Shown: positions 45,466 through 53,579 of the stretch, one piece after another | Numbering within the stretch: the first letter of the stretch is position 1 | Layout: each line of letters starts with the position of its first letter | Assembly: GCA_018716485.1 (NCBI GenBank) | Contig: DVJY01000029.1 | Location: 1 to 64,000 of the forward strand | Source: Candidatus Scybalocola faecipullorum | Lineage (GTDB): Bacteria > Bacillota > Clostridia > Lachnospirales > Lachnospiraceae | Reading direction: 5' to 3' | DNA length: 64,000 nt | Notes under the pieces: model-generated | What the model saw: the letters and a program-made list of their open reading frames with translations, nothing else | The model's database searches: none | What the model was told of the DNA's origin: nothing | Position numbers and translations under genes: made by a program

Positions 45466-45619
45466 ATGCTATAAGAATGGGATTTATTGTGTTACGCGCA
45501 GAGGCTGTCTAAACTTTCCTATAGCATAAAAAACGCAGCTTACGCTGCAGAAATGCGCATTAAAAGATAAGGCAGATGACTTGTAAAAATAGTAAAGACA
45601 AAAGAAAAGGAGAGATGAT

Positions 45620-46807
45620 ATGGAAAAGATTTTGTTTACTTCTGAATCAGTGACGGAAGGACATCCGGATAAGATGTGTGATGCGATTTCTGACGCGATT
45701 CTTGATGCATTAATGGAAAAAGATCCGATGAGCCGTGTGGCATGCGAGACGGCAGCAACGACAGGTATGGTATTTGTGATGGGTGAGATTACGACAAATG
45801 CCTATGTGGATATTCAGAAAATTGTTCGCGATACGGTTAGAGAGATTGGATATACAAGAGCAAAATACGGTTTTGATGCAGATACATGCGGTGTGGTTGT
45901 TGCTCTTGACGAGCAGTCAGCAGATATTGCAATGGGCGTAGATAAAGCACTGGAAGCCAAAGAACATAAGATGAGCGATGAACAGCTGGAAACCATCGGA
46001 GCAGGTGATCAGGGCATGATGTTCGGTTTTGCCACAAATGAAACAGAAGAATATATGCCGTATCCGATTATGCTGGCCCATAAACTGGTGCGCCGTCTGA
46101 CAGAAGTGCGTAAAAACGGCACGTTAAAATATTTAAGACCGGACGGCAAGTCTCAGGTGACTGTTGAGTATGGTGAAGACGGTAAGCCGCTGCGTCTTGA
46201 TGCAGTTGTTTTATCTACTCAGCATGACGAAAATGTGACTCAGGAGCAGATCCATGAGGATATTAAAACATATGTGTTTGATGAAGTGCTTCCGAAACAT
46301 ATGGTTGACGAAGAAACAAAATTTTTCATCAATCCGACGGGACGTTTTGTCATCGGCGGACCGCACGGCGATAGCGGACTGACAGGACGCAAGATTATCG
46401 TCGATACTTACGGCGGATATGCGCGTCACGGCGGCGGTGCATTTTCTGGCAAGGACTGTACGAAAGTTGACCGTTCTGCGGCATATGCCGCAAGATATGT
46501 GGCTAAGAATATTGTGGCTGCAGGTCTGGCAGATAAATGTGAGATTCAGCTCTCTTATGCCATCGGCGTTGCGCAGCCGACATCAATCTGCGTGGATACT
46601 TTCGGCACAGGAAAGCTTTCAGATACAAAGCTTGTTGAAATTATCAGAGAAAATTTTGATCTCAGACCTGCCGGCATCATTAAGATGCTTGACTTGAGAC
46701 GTCCGATTTATAAGCAGACTGCCGCATACGGACATTTCGGCAGACTTGATATTGATCTGCCATGGGAAAAATTGGACAGAGTTGACGATTTGAAGGCATA
46801 TCTTTAA
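45620..46807 (+). CDS. metK: S-adenosylmethionine synthetase
   Basis: A 395-aa enzyme that makes SAM from methionine and ATP. Signatures are [20 protein letters not shown] at the start, [12 protein letters not shown] (ATP-binding) and [19 protein letters not shown], and the length is standard. ATG 45620 follows AAAGGAGAG. It is controlled by an S-box riboswitch, giving feedback by its own product. Confidence 0.96.
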   Translation: MEKILFTSESVTEGHPDKMCDAISDAILDALMEKDPMSRVACETAATTGMVFVMGEITTNAYVDIQKIVRDTVREIGYTRAKYGFDADTCGVVVALDEQSADIAMGVDKALEAKEHKMSDEQLETIGAGDQGMMFGFATNETEEYMPYPIMLAHKLVRRLTEVRKNGTLKYLRPDGKSQVTVEYGEDGKPLRLDAVVLSTQHDENVTQEQIHEDIKTYVFDEVLPKHMVDEETKFFINPTGRFVIGGPHGDSGLTGRKIIVDTYGGYARHGGGAFSGKDCTKVDRSAAYAARYVAKNIVAAGLADKCEIQLSYAIGVAQPTSICVDTFGTGKLSDTKLVEIIRENFDLRPAGIIKMLDLRRPIYKQTAAYGHFGRLDIDLPWEKLDRVDDLKAYL

Positions 46808-46838
46808 TCGAATATTGAACATAGAAGAATATCCTTAA

Positions 46839-46880
46839 ACGGGGTAGGGAGTGATTCGTACGAGTCACTTCCTACCCCGT
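46839..46880. repeat. 42-bp palindrome left of the XRE-Fic module
   Basis: Two 21-base arms meet without a spacer: 46839-46859 is complementary to 46860-46880 at 19 positions, the other two being G-T pairs. The centre is ATTCGTACGAGT (46854-46865). It could be the metK terminator, but no T run follows on the plus strand. A matching palindrome with the same centre sits right of the module at 48729-48766. Confidence 0.65.
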
Positions 46881-46960
46881 AAAATTTACCCATTAAAAAA
46901 GAAGAAGATGGCTAACGCCGTAGGCGTCAAATAAAAAATAAGGCGAACATCAAAAAAAAG

Positions 46961-46975
46961 GTCAGAAAATCTGAC
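46961..46975. promoter_or_regulatory. Candidate XRE operator
   Basis: GTCAGA-AAA-TCTGAC is a perfect 6-bp inverted repeat located nine bases upstream of the -35 box of the module promoter, as expected for autorepression by the XRE protein. Confidence 0.5.
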
Positions 46976-46983
46976 AATAAATG

Positions 46984-47012
46984 TTGACATTTCATTCTTT
47001 TATACGTACAAT
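46984..47012 (+). promoter_or_regulatory. Promoter of the XRE-Fic module
   Basis: TTGACA (46984-46989), 17-base spacer, TACAAT (47007-47012). It drives both genes from a leader of about 20 bases. Confidence 0.7.
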
Positions 47013-47037
47013 ATTAGAGAAAAGGAGGGAAAAAAGT

Positions 47038-47352
47038 ATGCATGAAAGGTTAAAAGAAGCAAGAAAAAAATTGAAATTATCGCAGGAATTTGTTGCACGT
47101 CAAATGAACTTATCCAGACCAACAATTAGTGCTATCGAAGCGGGACAAAGAAAAGTTACGGCAGAGGAACTTGCGAAATTTTCTGAGCTTTATGGTATTA
47201 GTGTGGCTGAATTAATGTATGGAAAACCCTCGGAAAATGCTCAAGTCGAAATGTTTGCACGTGCATTTTCTGAATTATCCGATATAGATAGAAAAGAAAT
47301 TATGAGTTTGATTAATTTTAAGCGTAGATATAAGGAGACAATGCATGATTGA
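47038..47352 (+). CDS. XRE-family repressor / antitoxin-like protein
   Basis: A 104-aa protein with a Cro/CI-type helix-turn-helix at residues ~4-60 (RLKEARKKLKLSQEFVARQM then LSRPTISAIEAGQRKVT) and an acidic C-terminal helix with ALSELSDIDRKE-like character. ATG 47038 follows AGGAGGG; the earlier in-frame ATG 46981 lies upstream of the promoter -10. It overlaps the metallopeptidase-Fic gene by eight bases. In ImmR/ImmA-type pairs the XRE protein represses and is cleaved by the metallopeptidase partner; the same logic is expected here. Base composition is visibly more A/T-rich than that of neighbouring genes. Confidence 0.85.
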   Translation: MHERLKEARKKLKLSQEFVARQMNLSRPTISAIEAGQRKVTAEELAKFSELYGISVAELMYGKPSENAQVEMFARAFSELSDIDRKEIMSLINFKRRYKETMHD

Positions 47353-48688
47353 TAAATTAAAAAATTTTTATCATAATGGAATGTCTCCGGAAGAATTAGC
47401 AGAACGGGTCCTTTCAGATAATTTTGGATATGAAACACCACCTATTCCAATCGATCCTTTTAAATTGATGCGAAAATATGGCATAGTATATCAGTTTAAA
47501 GAATTTAAAGACTTAGAGGGCATTTATCTTGTTCCCGAAGATGAGACTGATATTGCCATAGTAGGTATAAACTACGGAAGACCAATTACACGACAACGTT
47601 TTACGGCTGCTCATGAACTTTGCCATCATTTGAAGGACAGAAAAAATGAAACATGTCTAATAAACTCCAAAGAGGCGATAGAAAAATATGCAGAGTGTTT
47701 TGCGGCAGAGTTATTGATGCCAAGAAAAACGTTTAAAAGTGTTGCGATGGAATATGCAAAGGATGGAAAGGTGACTTTTGACGATGCATTACAAATTGCG
47801 GATAGGTTTGGAGTGAGTTTTCAGTCATGTGCGTTTCGTCTGGCATATAGATTTGATATGTTAGAAGGCGATTATTCTAATTTAAGTAGCCTAATAAAGA
47901 AATATAGACCAGACAAAAAGAAAGTAGCATTGGGTATGGAGATTGAACGACTGGAGCTGATTCGACAGGCGATAGATTCATATGAGTTTTTCTTTCAAGT
48001 GGAGCCTAACATTGTATGGTACCAATTTAAAAATGATTTTATATATAATGAAAATAGAATGGAAGGTTTGGATATTGATGAAGAAGAAGTTGCTGAAATT
48101 GTTACAGATTTACGAATAAATCGTCAGAATAGTATCTACTGTGAGGATAATTATGAAGATATCATTCAGGTAATAGGACATGCATCACTATATGATTATA
48201 TTCTTGAAACAGATGATAATATCACGATATACAAACTATTAGATTTAAACAAAAAATTGTTTCAATTTGCACCATATCCAGATGAAGCCGGAAAAACAAG
48301 AACAGATAATAATTTAGTCTTAGGTGCAAAGTTTGAGACTTTAGACTGGCGGGAAGTTGCACAGGCATTAGTTGATTTGCAAAAGCCTGTGGAGCAGTTA
48401 GTCAATAATGCTTCAGAACTATCAATTAGTGAGTATGTTTTGGAGGCCATGAAGATACATCATCGAATAACCCAGATTCATCCATTTAGAGACGGGAATG
48501 GAAGAAGTTCAAGAGCACTGCTAAATTGGCTGCTAAGATATAAGGGGTTGCCACCAATATATTTTAAGTTGACAGAGAAAAAGTCATATTATACTGCGTT
48601 AGAAATTGCTGATAAGCAAGGCACATATCGGGAATTATTGCGTGTGGCAATACGGGAGCTATTTAGAACAATTATGAGAGTAGTGTAA
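47345..48688 (+). CDS. ImmA/IrrE metallopeptidase fused to Fic AMP-transferase
   Basis: A 447-aa two-domain protein. Residues ~30-170 are an ImmA/IrrE (M78/COG2856) peptidase with the zinc motif HELCH (His90, Glu91, His94) and the downstream YAECFAAELLMP helix with the third ligand region. Residues ~205-447 are a Fic domain with the complete motif HPFRDGNGRSSR (His379 to Arg390), which predicts active nucleotide transfer, and an N-terminal NRMEGLDIDEEEV stretch that resembles the inhibitory helix of class II Fic proteins (Glu240-Gly241). ATG 47345 has AAGGAG seven bases upstream. Architecture plus XRE partner suggests a toxin-antitoxin or stress/phage-response effector in which proteolysis and AMPylation are coupled. 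Targets are unknown. Confidence 0.88.
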   Translation: MIDKLKNFYHNGMSPEELAERVLSDNFGYETPPIPIDPFKLMRKYGIVYQFKEFKDLEGIYLVPEDETDIAIVGINYGRPITRQRFTAAHELCHHLKDRKNETCLINSKEAIEKYAECFAAELLMPRKTFKSVAMEYAKDGKVTFDDALQIADRFGVSFQSCAFRLAYRFDMLEGDYSNLSSLIKKYRPDKKKVALGMEIERLELIRQAIDSYEFFFQVEPNIVWYQFKNDFIYNENRMEGLDIDEEEVAEIVTDLRINRQNSIYCEDNYEDIIQVIGHASLYDYILETDDNITIYKLLDLNKKLFQFAPYPDEAGKTRTDNNLVLGAKFETLDWREVAQALVDLQKPVEQLVNNASELSISEYVLEAMKIHHRITQIHPFRDGNGRSSRALLNWLLRYKGLPPIYFKLTEKKSYYTALEIADKQGTYRELLRVAIRELFRTIMRVV

Positions 48689-48728
48689 CATTTTAAATTA
48701 AATAAAGAGAAGATAAATATACCAAAGC

Positions 48729-48766
48729 ATGGACAGATACAATTCGTATGAGTTGTATCTGTCCAT
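48729..48766. repeat. 38-bp palindrome right of the XRE-Fic module
   Basis: Arms 48729-48747 and 48748-48766 are complementary over their outer 14 bases perfectly and over the inner 5 with G-T pairs. The centre ATTCGTATGAGT (48742-48753) differs from that of the left palindrome by one base. It may end the module transcript and the convergent bceB transcript, but T runs are weak. Confidence 0.65.
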
Positions 48767-48820
48767 AATATTTAAAAAATCAGATAGTATGTCACTCAAA
48801 ACTAAAAGATGAAGGCTTAT

Positions 48821-50851
48821 TCACCCTTTGTTGCTGACAATTTTATAATACACTCTTGCAGTCAGACCGTAAACGACAGCGTACAGCAAAGCAAAGACAA
48901 TCACTGTACCGATGCAGCACATAATATAAAGCGGTGTGTTTGAAAAGTTAAATGCCTGAAGCACGGTAGACAGCAGCGGGAATGCAAATGCAAGGTGGAC
49001 GCAGGCAACGCCCAGCGGCAGGAAAAATACGGTCAGTACCTGACTGTGAATGGTCCGGCGGATTTCTTTGAGGCTCATGCCGACTTTCTGCATGATGGCA
49101 TAGCGGTCTTTATCGTCATAGCCTTCAGAAATCTGCTTATAATAAATGATCAGTACGGTAGCCATGATAAACAGCAGCCCGATGAATATACCGATGAATA
49201 TACCGATGAAAAACAGGCCGCCGTACAGACTGAAGAAGGAATCTCTGGACTGGGCAGCGCCTTCCACATAGCCGTTGAGCATATCATTTTCAGAAAGCAT
49301 TGCAGATAAAGTGTCTGTGATCTGAATCTGGATATCCTCACTGCAGTTTAAGTCAAAAGCGTAGTAGTACGTAAACGGATGATCAATGGATTCCTGCTGC
49401 ATGCCGGAGGCCATCTGTGCAAATATGTCCCTGATGACCTGACGGTTGGGCATGACAAGATAATAGGCGTTGACCATCAGGGCGCGCTGGCTTTTGGCTG
49501 CGTCAATATTTTCCACCGACTTTTGAATATGCCACTGGGTTCCGTTTAACGTGATTGTGTCCGAAAGTTCCGGGCCGTAGACTGTCTGAATAAACAGTTC
49601 CTGATCGCCAAGCGGCTGAGTATCGCCGGTCATTTCCTCGTAATCTTCTCTGGCAATGAGGAACAGATTACATGCGTTTTCATTGCTGTATGACAAAGAT
49701 TCGTCATATTTTGAGAAGTCTTGTCCGCTTTGAATACAGGAAAGCTGCGCCTGAAGCAGATGAATCGGATTGACCTCGGATTGTTTGTACAGTGAGAGAA
49801 TGGCACTGATTTCTTCATCGGCGGTATTCTCGGTTTCAGGCTCCAGCCCCTCAAAATTGAGAATTACATTTCTCGGGAAACGTGTCCGGGTGACATCTTC
49901 CATGCCGATATACAATGATACTGTTGTAGACAGAGTGACAAGCACTGCGGTGGAAAGAATACAAATATTGGCAAGGCCGACAGCATTTTGCTTCATACGG
50001 TAGAGCATACCGGAAACACTTGTAAAATGTCTGGCATTGTAGTAATAGCCTTTACTTTTTCTTAAAAGTTTCAGGACGGCGATACTGATGGCTGTAAACA
50101 GACAATAAGTGCCGATGATGACCAGCAGTATGGCCACGATGAGCAGTGCCAGCGCAGAAAGAATATCGTCGGTAGCCACGGCAAGATAATAGCCGCCGCC
50201 CAGCGTCAGCAGTCCGATGACAACCAGAGGCCATTTGATTTTCGGTTCACGTTCGCCGGCTTCGGATCCTTTTAAAAGCTGGATCGGATTGGACAGATGA
50301 ATCTGGCGCAGTGTATTTAATAAATTCAGGAAGAAAATTGCTGCAAATAAAATCAAAGTGATGACAGCTGCTTTCGCTGAAAAATCAAATCGCAGTGTGA
50401 CTTCTGTTTGGTAAACACTTCCCGCATTCATAATGGCAAGTAGCAGCAGATAGGCCAGTTTGGAAAAAATAATGCCTGCCAAAAGCCCGAGAAACAGACC
50501 GATGAGCGCAGTAAATATAGTTTCCCAGAGCATCATTTTGGAAATATGTTTCTTTTCCATGCCGAGAATGTTATAAATACCGAATTCTCTTTTCCGGCGT
50601 TTGATGAGGAAACTGTTTGTATAAAATAAAAAGATAGCGCCGAAAAATCCGAGAATGACCATAGCCGCGGAAAGCAGTACGGCAAGATGCTGCCCTCCGG
50701 ACATTTCGTTAAGGCCCGGATCTTCGGAGAGCGCATACATAATATAAAATACAGCGACGGTGCCGATGCACGTCAGGATGTAAGGAAAATAAATTTTCGA
50801 GTTATTTTTAATATTTGTCAGCGCCATTTTGGCATAAATAAATTTACGCAT
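48821..50851 (-). CDS. BceB-type ABC transporter permease
   Basis: A 676-aa permease with the ten-helix BceB layout: one helix near 20-40, FtsX-like blocks, and a large extracytoplasmic domain of about 200 residues (from ~318 to ~520, between helices 7 and 8) that senses peptides. FtsX-type segments LIKRRKREFGIYNILGMEKK and IMQKVGMSLKEIRRTIHSQV are visible. ATG 50851 overlaps the ATPase stop; a GTG at 50860 is also in frame. With BceA it confers resistance to bacitracin- or lantibiotic-type peptides and signals to the kinase. Exact peptide unknown. Confidence 0.88.
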   Translation of the reverse strand: MRKFIYAKMALTNIKNNSKIYFPYILTCIGTVAVFYIMYALSEDPGLNEMSGGQHLAVLLSAAMVILGFFGAIFLFYTNSFLIKRRKREFGIYNILGMEKKHISKMMLWETIFTALIGLFLGLLAGIIFSKLAYLLLLAIMNAGSVYQTEVTLRFDFSAKAAVITLILFAAIFFLNLLNTLRQIHLSNPIQLLKGSEAGEREPKIKWPLVVIGLLTLGGGYYLAVATDDILSALALLIVAILLVIIGTYCLFTAISIAVLKLLRKSKGYYYNARHFTSVSGMLYRMKQNAVGLANICILSTAVLVTLSTTVSLYIGMEDVTRTRFPRNVILNFEGLEPETENTADEEISAILSLYKQSEVNPIHLLQAQLSCIQSGQDFSKYDESLSYSNENACNLFLIAREDYEEMTGDTQPLGDQELFIQTVYGPELSDTITLNGTQWHIQKSVENIDAAKSQRALMVNAYYLVMPNRQVIRDIFAQMASGMQQESIDHPFTYYYAFDLNCSEDIQIQITDTLSAMLSENDMLNGYVEGAAQSRDSFFSLYGGLFFIGIFIGIFIGLLFIMATVLIIYYKQISEGYDDKDRYAIMQKVGMSLKEIRRTIHSQVLTVFFLPLGVACVHLAFAFPLLSTVLQAFNFSNTPLYIMCCIGTVIVFALLYAVVYGLTARVYYKIVSNKG

Positions 50852-51611
50852 GGTGACCACCGCCTGTTGTCAGCATTGTTAATGTGTCCGAGATAATCTG
50901 GTACTGCTCATCAAGACTGTGGCGGCCTTTATAAATTTCATGGAAGACTTCGCCGTCTTTAATAAACAGAACCCGGCGCGCGTGGCTGGCAGCTTTAATA
51001 CTGTGAGTGACCATCAAAATAGTCTGCCCGCCGGCGTTGATTTCATCAAAAAGGTGCATCAGGTTTTCAGCGGCTTTGGAATCCAGGGCTCCGGTCGGCT
51101 CATCAGCGAGAATAAGCTGAGGATCGATGATCAGCGCTCTTGCCACTGCAGCGCGCTGCTTCTGTCCGCCGGATACTTCGTATGGAAACTTCTGAAGAAT
51201 GTTGGTGATGCCAAGCTGGCGGGCAATCGGCTCCAGCCTCAGATGCATTTCATTATACGTTTTCCCGGAAAGCACCAGCGGAAAGAAAATATTGTCCTGA
51301 ATGGAAAACGTGTCTAAAAGATTAAAATCCTGAAAAACAAAACCGAGATTTTTACGGCGGAATGCGGAGATCTCTTTTTCCTTCAGCGCCGTAATATCTT
51401 TGCCGTTAAGGAATACTGAGCCGGCGGTCGGCTTATCGAGAGCGGCCAAAATATTAAGCAGTGTCGTTTTTCCTGAACCGGATTCTCCCATGATCGCCAC
51501 ATATTCGCCGCTTTCCACACAAAACGATACTCTGGAGAGGGCCTGAACCTGCTGGCCGCCAAAACGTGTTGTATAAACTTTTTTTAAATTTCTAACATCA
51601 AGAACTGACAT
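50844..51611 (-). CDS. BceA-type ABC transporter ATP-binding protein
   Basis: A 255-aa ATPase. Walker A is GESGSGKTT, Q-loop FVFQDFNLLDT, signature VSGGQKQR, Walker B LILADEPTGALD and the switch His in VTHS. ATG 51611 follows AAGGAGG; an in-frame ATG at 51665 lies in the intergenic hairpin. It is translationally coupled to bceB. Expression likely depends on the response regulator through the box at 51719-51732. Confidence 0.92.
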   Translation of the reverse strand: MSVLDVRNLKKVYTTRFGGQQVQALSRVSFCVESGEYVAIMGESGSGKTTLLNILAALDKPTAGSVFLNGKDITALKEKEISAFRRKNLGFVFQDFNLLDTFSIQDNIFFPLVLSGKTYNEMHLRLEPIARQLGITNILQKFPYEVSGGQKQRAAVARALIIDPQLILADEPTGALDSKAAENLMHLFDEINAGGQTILMVTHSIKAASHARRVLFIKDGEVFHEIYKGRHSLDEQYQIISDTLTMLTTGGGHHA

Positions 51612-51635
51612 TGATTTCAACCTCCTTATATCGTT

Positions 51636-51641
51636 AGTATA
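51636..51641 (-). promoter_or_regulatory. -10 element of bceAB
   Basis: TATACT on the minus strand, 25 bases before the bceA start, without a recognisable -35. That is typical of activator-dependent BceR-controlled promoters. Confidence 0.4.
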
Positions 51642-51642
51642 T

Positions 51643-51686
51643 AAAAACGGGAAATGGGCTGCCATAGTTTTGGCTTACATTTCCCG
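51643..51686 (-). terminator. Terminator between bceS and bceA
   Basis: On the minus strand CGGGAAATG (51686-51678) pairs with CATTTCCCG (51656-51648), with an inner GCCA/TGGC, and is followed by T5. It uncouples the bceAB transcript from bceRS. Confidence 0.65.
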
Positions 51687-51718
51687 GGTTTGACCTTACA
51701 AAATTGAAAGGCGGCATG

Positions 51719-51732
51719 TCACATTGATGTAA
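51719..51732. promoter_or_regulatory. BceR-type binding box upstream of bceAB
   Basis: TCACA-TTGA-TGTAA matches the Bacillus BceR consensus TNACA-N4-TGTAA in both half sites. It lies about 80 bases upstream of the bceAB -10, similar to the far-upstream placement known for bceA. Confidence 0.55.
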
Positions 51733-51736
51733 GGGG

Positions 51737-52762
51737 CTAATCCAAACGGAGACGTTCTGAAGAAAAACTGATATAAACTCTTGTTCCCCGATCCGGTTCT
51801 GATTCGATGCGTATAGTATGAGAGAGCATGTCTGCAGCCCGGCGGCACAGCCAAAGGCCAAGGCCGGAAGCTTTTTTATCGGTGCGTCCGTTATAGCCGG
51901 TAAACCCTTTTTCAAAAATGCGGGGAAGATCTTCCGGCTCGATGCCGATACCTGTATCTTCAATGACAAGCGTGTGCGGATTATCAAGATAAATGGATAT
52001 TTTTCCGGTCGGCGTGTATTTAAGGGCATTGGATAAAAGCTGCTCTATAATAAAAAGAAACCATTTCTCATCTGTTAAAATGACAGCGCCGGTCGGTTGA
52101 TAATCTAAAGAAATTTTCTTTCGGATAAATAAAGGCGCATATTTGCGGACGGCCTGTTTTAAAATGTCATCAAGGGGCTGACGGCGGATGACAAGGTCAT
52201 TGTAATGGCTGTCAAGACGCAGATAGGACAATACCATGTCTGCATATTGTTCGATTTTAAAAAGTTCGCCGGCAATGGCCTGATCTTTTTGAGACGGCGT
52301 GTCTGTAAGCAGCAGACGCATGGCAAAAATCGGCGTCTTAATCTGATGGACCCACATCGTATAATAATCAATCATTTCTTCCTGAGCAGCTTCTGAGACG
52401 CTGGCCAGTTCATCGCACCGGGCAGTCAGTTTTTTGCACAGGCGGATGTAGTCAGTTTCGATAAGGTCTTTGGGCGCCGGAAACATATCTGTTTCTAAAT
52501 GATCTGTCTGCTGTATACGTTCCAGCCGGCGGTGACGCTGTATGAAAGAATTAAAATCCGAAATAGAAAAAATAACAGCGGCGCAGGCACATAAAATTGA
52601 TGCATAGATAATGCCGTCAACCGGATAATAAAAAAGCAGCATAATTACCAGAAAAATAACAATGCATATGACGCCAAGGCAGAGCGCCTTTTTCCTTGCT
52701 TTCATATAAGCTGCCAGTAATTGGCGGCGTGACATCGACGGGGACTTGTATTCTGTTTCCAT
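51737..52762 (-). CDS. BceS-type intramembrane-sensing histidine kinase
   Basis: A 341-aa kinase with two adjacent helices near residues 27-75 and almost no extracellular loop, the mark of intramembrane-sensing kinases that rely on the ABC transporter for stimulus detection. The dimerisation/phosphorylation motif is YYTMWVHQIKTPIFAMRL, the HATPase N box EQLLSNALKYTP, and G boxes DTGIGI and GLGLWLCRRAADML. ATG 52762 follows AAAGGAGG; ATG 52783 would overlap that ribosome site. It is downstream of its regulator. Confidence 0.9.
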   Translation of the reverse strand: METEYKSPSMSRRQLLAAYMKARKKALCLGVICIVIFLVIMLLFYYPVDGIIYASILCACAAVIFSISDFNSFIQRHRRLERIQQTDHLETDMFPAPKDLIETDYIRLCKKLTARCDELASVSEAAQEEMIDYYTMWVHQIKTPIFAMRLLLTDTPSQKDQAIAGELFKIEQYADMVLSYLRLDSHYNDLVIRRQPLDDILKQAVRKYAPLFIRKKISLDYQPTGAVILTDEKWFLFIIEQLLSNALKYTPTGKISIYLDNPHTLVIEDTGIGIEPEDLPRIFEKGFTGYNGRTDKKASGLGLWLCRRAADMLSHTIRIESEPDRGTRVYISFSSERLRLD

Positions 52763-52775
52763 ATGGCTGCCTCCT

Positions 52776-53450
52776 TTATTCAATCATATAGCCGATGCCT
52801 TTTTTCGTTTTAATGAAATCGTGAATGCCTGCTTTTTCAAGTTTTTGTCTCAAACGGGTCATATTGACCGTCAGTGTATTTTCGTCGATATAATCGTCAG
52901 ATTCCCACAGCTTTTGAATCAGCCGGTCGCGGCTGATGGCCTCTCCGTGATGGGACATGAGCATGGACAGAAGTTTATAGTCATTTTTAGTCAGTTCGAT
53001 TTTCTGGCCTTCATAGGTGAGCGTGGCGTCATCAGTGTTTAATATGACGCCGTGACAGTCGACCAGATGTGCTGCGGACGGGGTCATTGCATAAGTCCTC
53101 CGAAGCAGCGCCTGAATTTTGGCGGTCAGCACTTCCATATCAAAAGGCTTGGCAATAAAGTCATCGCCGCCCATATTCATAGCCATGACAATATTCATAT
53201 TATCTGAGGCTGATGAGATAAATATGATCGGGACGCCGGAAATCCTGCGTATTTCATTGCACCAGTGATAGCCGTTAAAAAACGGCAGCGTAATATCCAT
53301 GAGGACAAGGGAAGGATTCAGGGCGGTGAATTCGGACAGAATTTCCCTGAAATTTTTTGCTGTATATACTTCATATTCCCACATTTCCAGACGCTTTTTG
53401 ATTTGAGCGGCAATCACGTCATCGTCTTCCACAATAAATATTTTGTACAT
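52776..53450 (-). CDS. BceR-type response regulator
   Basis: A 224-aa OmpR-family regulator: receiver with IVEDDDVIA, phosphoacceptor Asp in VLMDITLPFFNG and Lys in DFIAKPF; winged helix with ELTKNDYKLLSMLMSHHGEA and TVNMTRLRQKLE. ATG 53450 follows AAAGGAG. It heads the bceRS transcript and probably activates bceAB. A hairpin with T5 lies between its promoter and start. Confidence 0.92.
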   Translation of the reverse strand: MYKIFIVEDDDVIAAQIKKRLEMWEYEVYTAKNFREILSEFTALNPSLVLMDITLPFFNGYHWCNEIRRISGVPIIFISSASDNMNIVMAMNMGGDDFIAKPFDMEVLTAKIQALLRRTYAMTPSAAHLVDCHGVILNTDDATLTYEGQKIELTKNDYKLLSMLMSHHGEAISRDRLIQKLWESDDYIDENTLTVNMTRLRQKLEKAGIHDFIKTKKGIGYMIE

Positions 53451-53487
53451 ATATACTCCTTTCGCGCGGCGCCGGCAGTTTAAACAT

Positions 53488-53508
53488 AAAAAGCCCGCCG
53501 GTGCGGGC
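53488..53508 (-). terminator. Terminator-like hairpin before bceR
   Basis: On the minus strand GCCCGC (53508-53503), loop, GCGGGC (53498-53493), then five T. It lies downstream of the predicted bceR promoter and 38 bases before the start codon, so it can act either as the terminator of the upstream DUF885 gene or as a bceR attenuator. Confidence 0.55.
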
Positions 53509-53524
53509 GGACTTCTCTTTCTTC

Positions 53525-53553
53525 ATAGTAAATGAAACGGATGAAAATGTCAA
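53525..53553 (-). promoter_or_regulatory. Promoter of bceRS
   Basis: On the minus strand TTGACA (53553-53548), 17-base spacer, TACTAT (53530-53525). Confidence 0.6.
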
Positions 53554-53579
53554 TATTCATGAAAAATTTTGTATAAGGC

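Noticed and set aside
46839..46880. Insertion-sequence terminal repeat or integrase attachment site as a firm call
   Set aside because: No transposase, integrase or target duplication was found near the palindromes, so only a repeat is reported.
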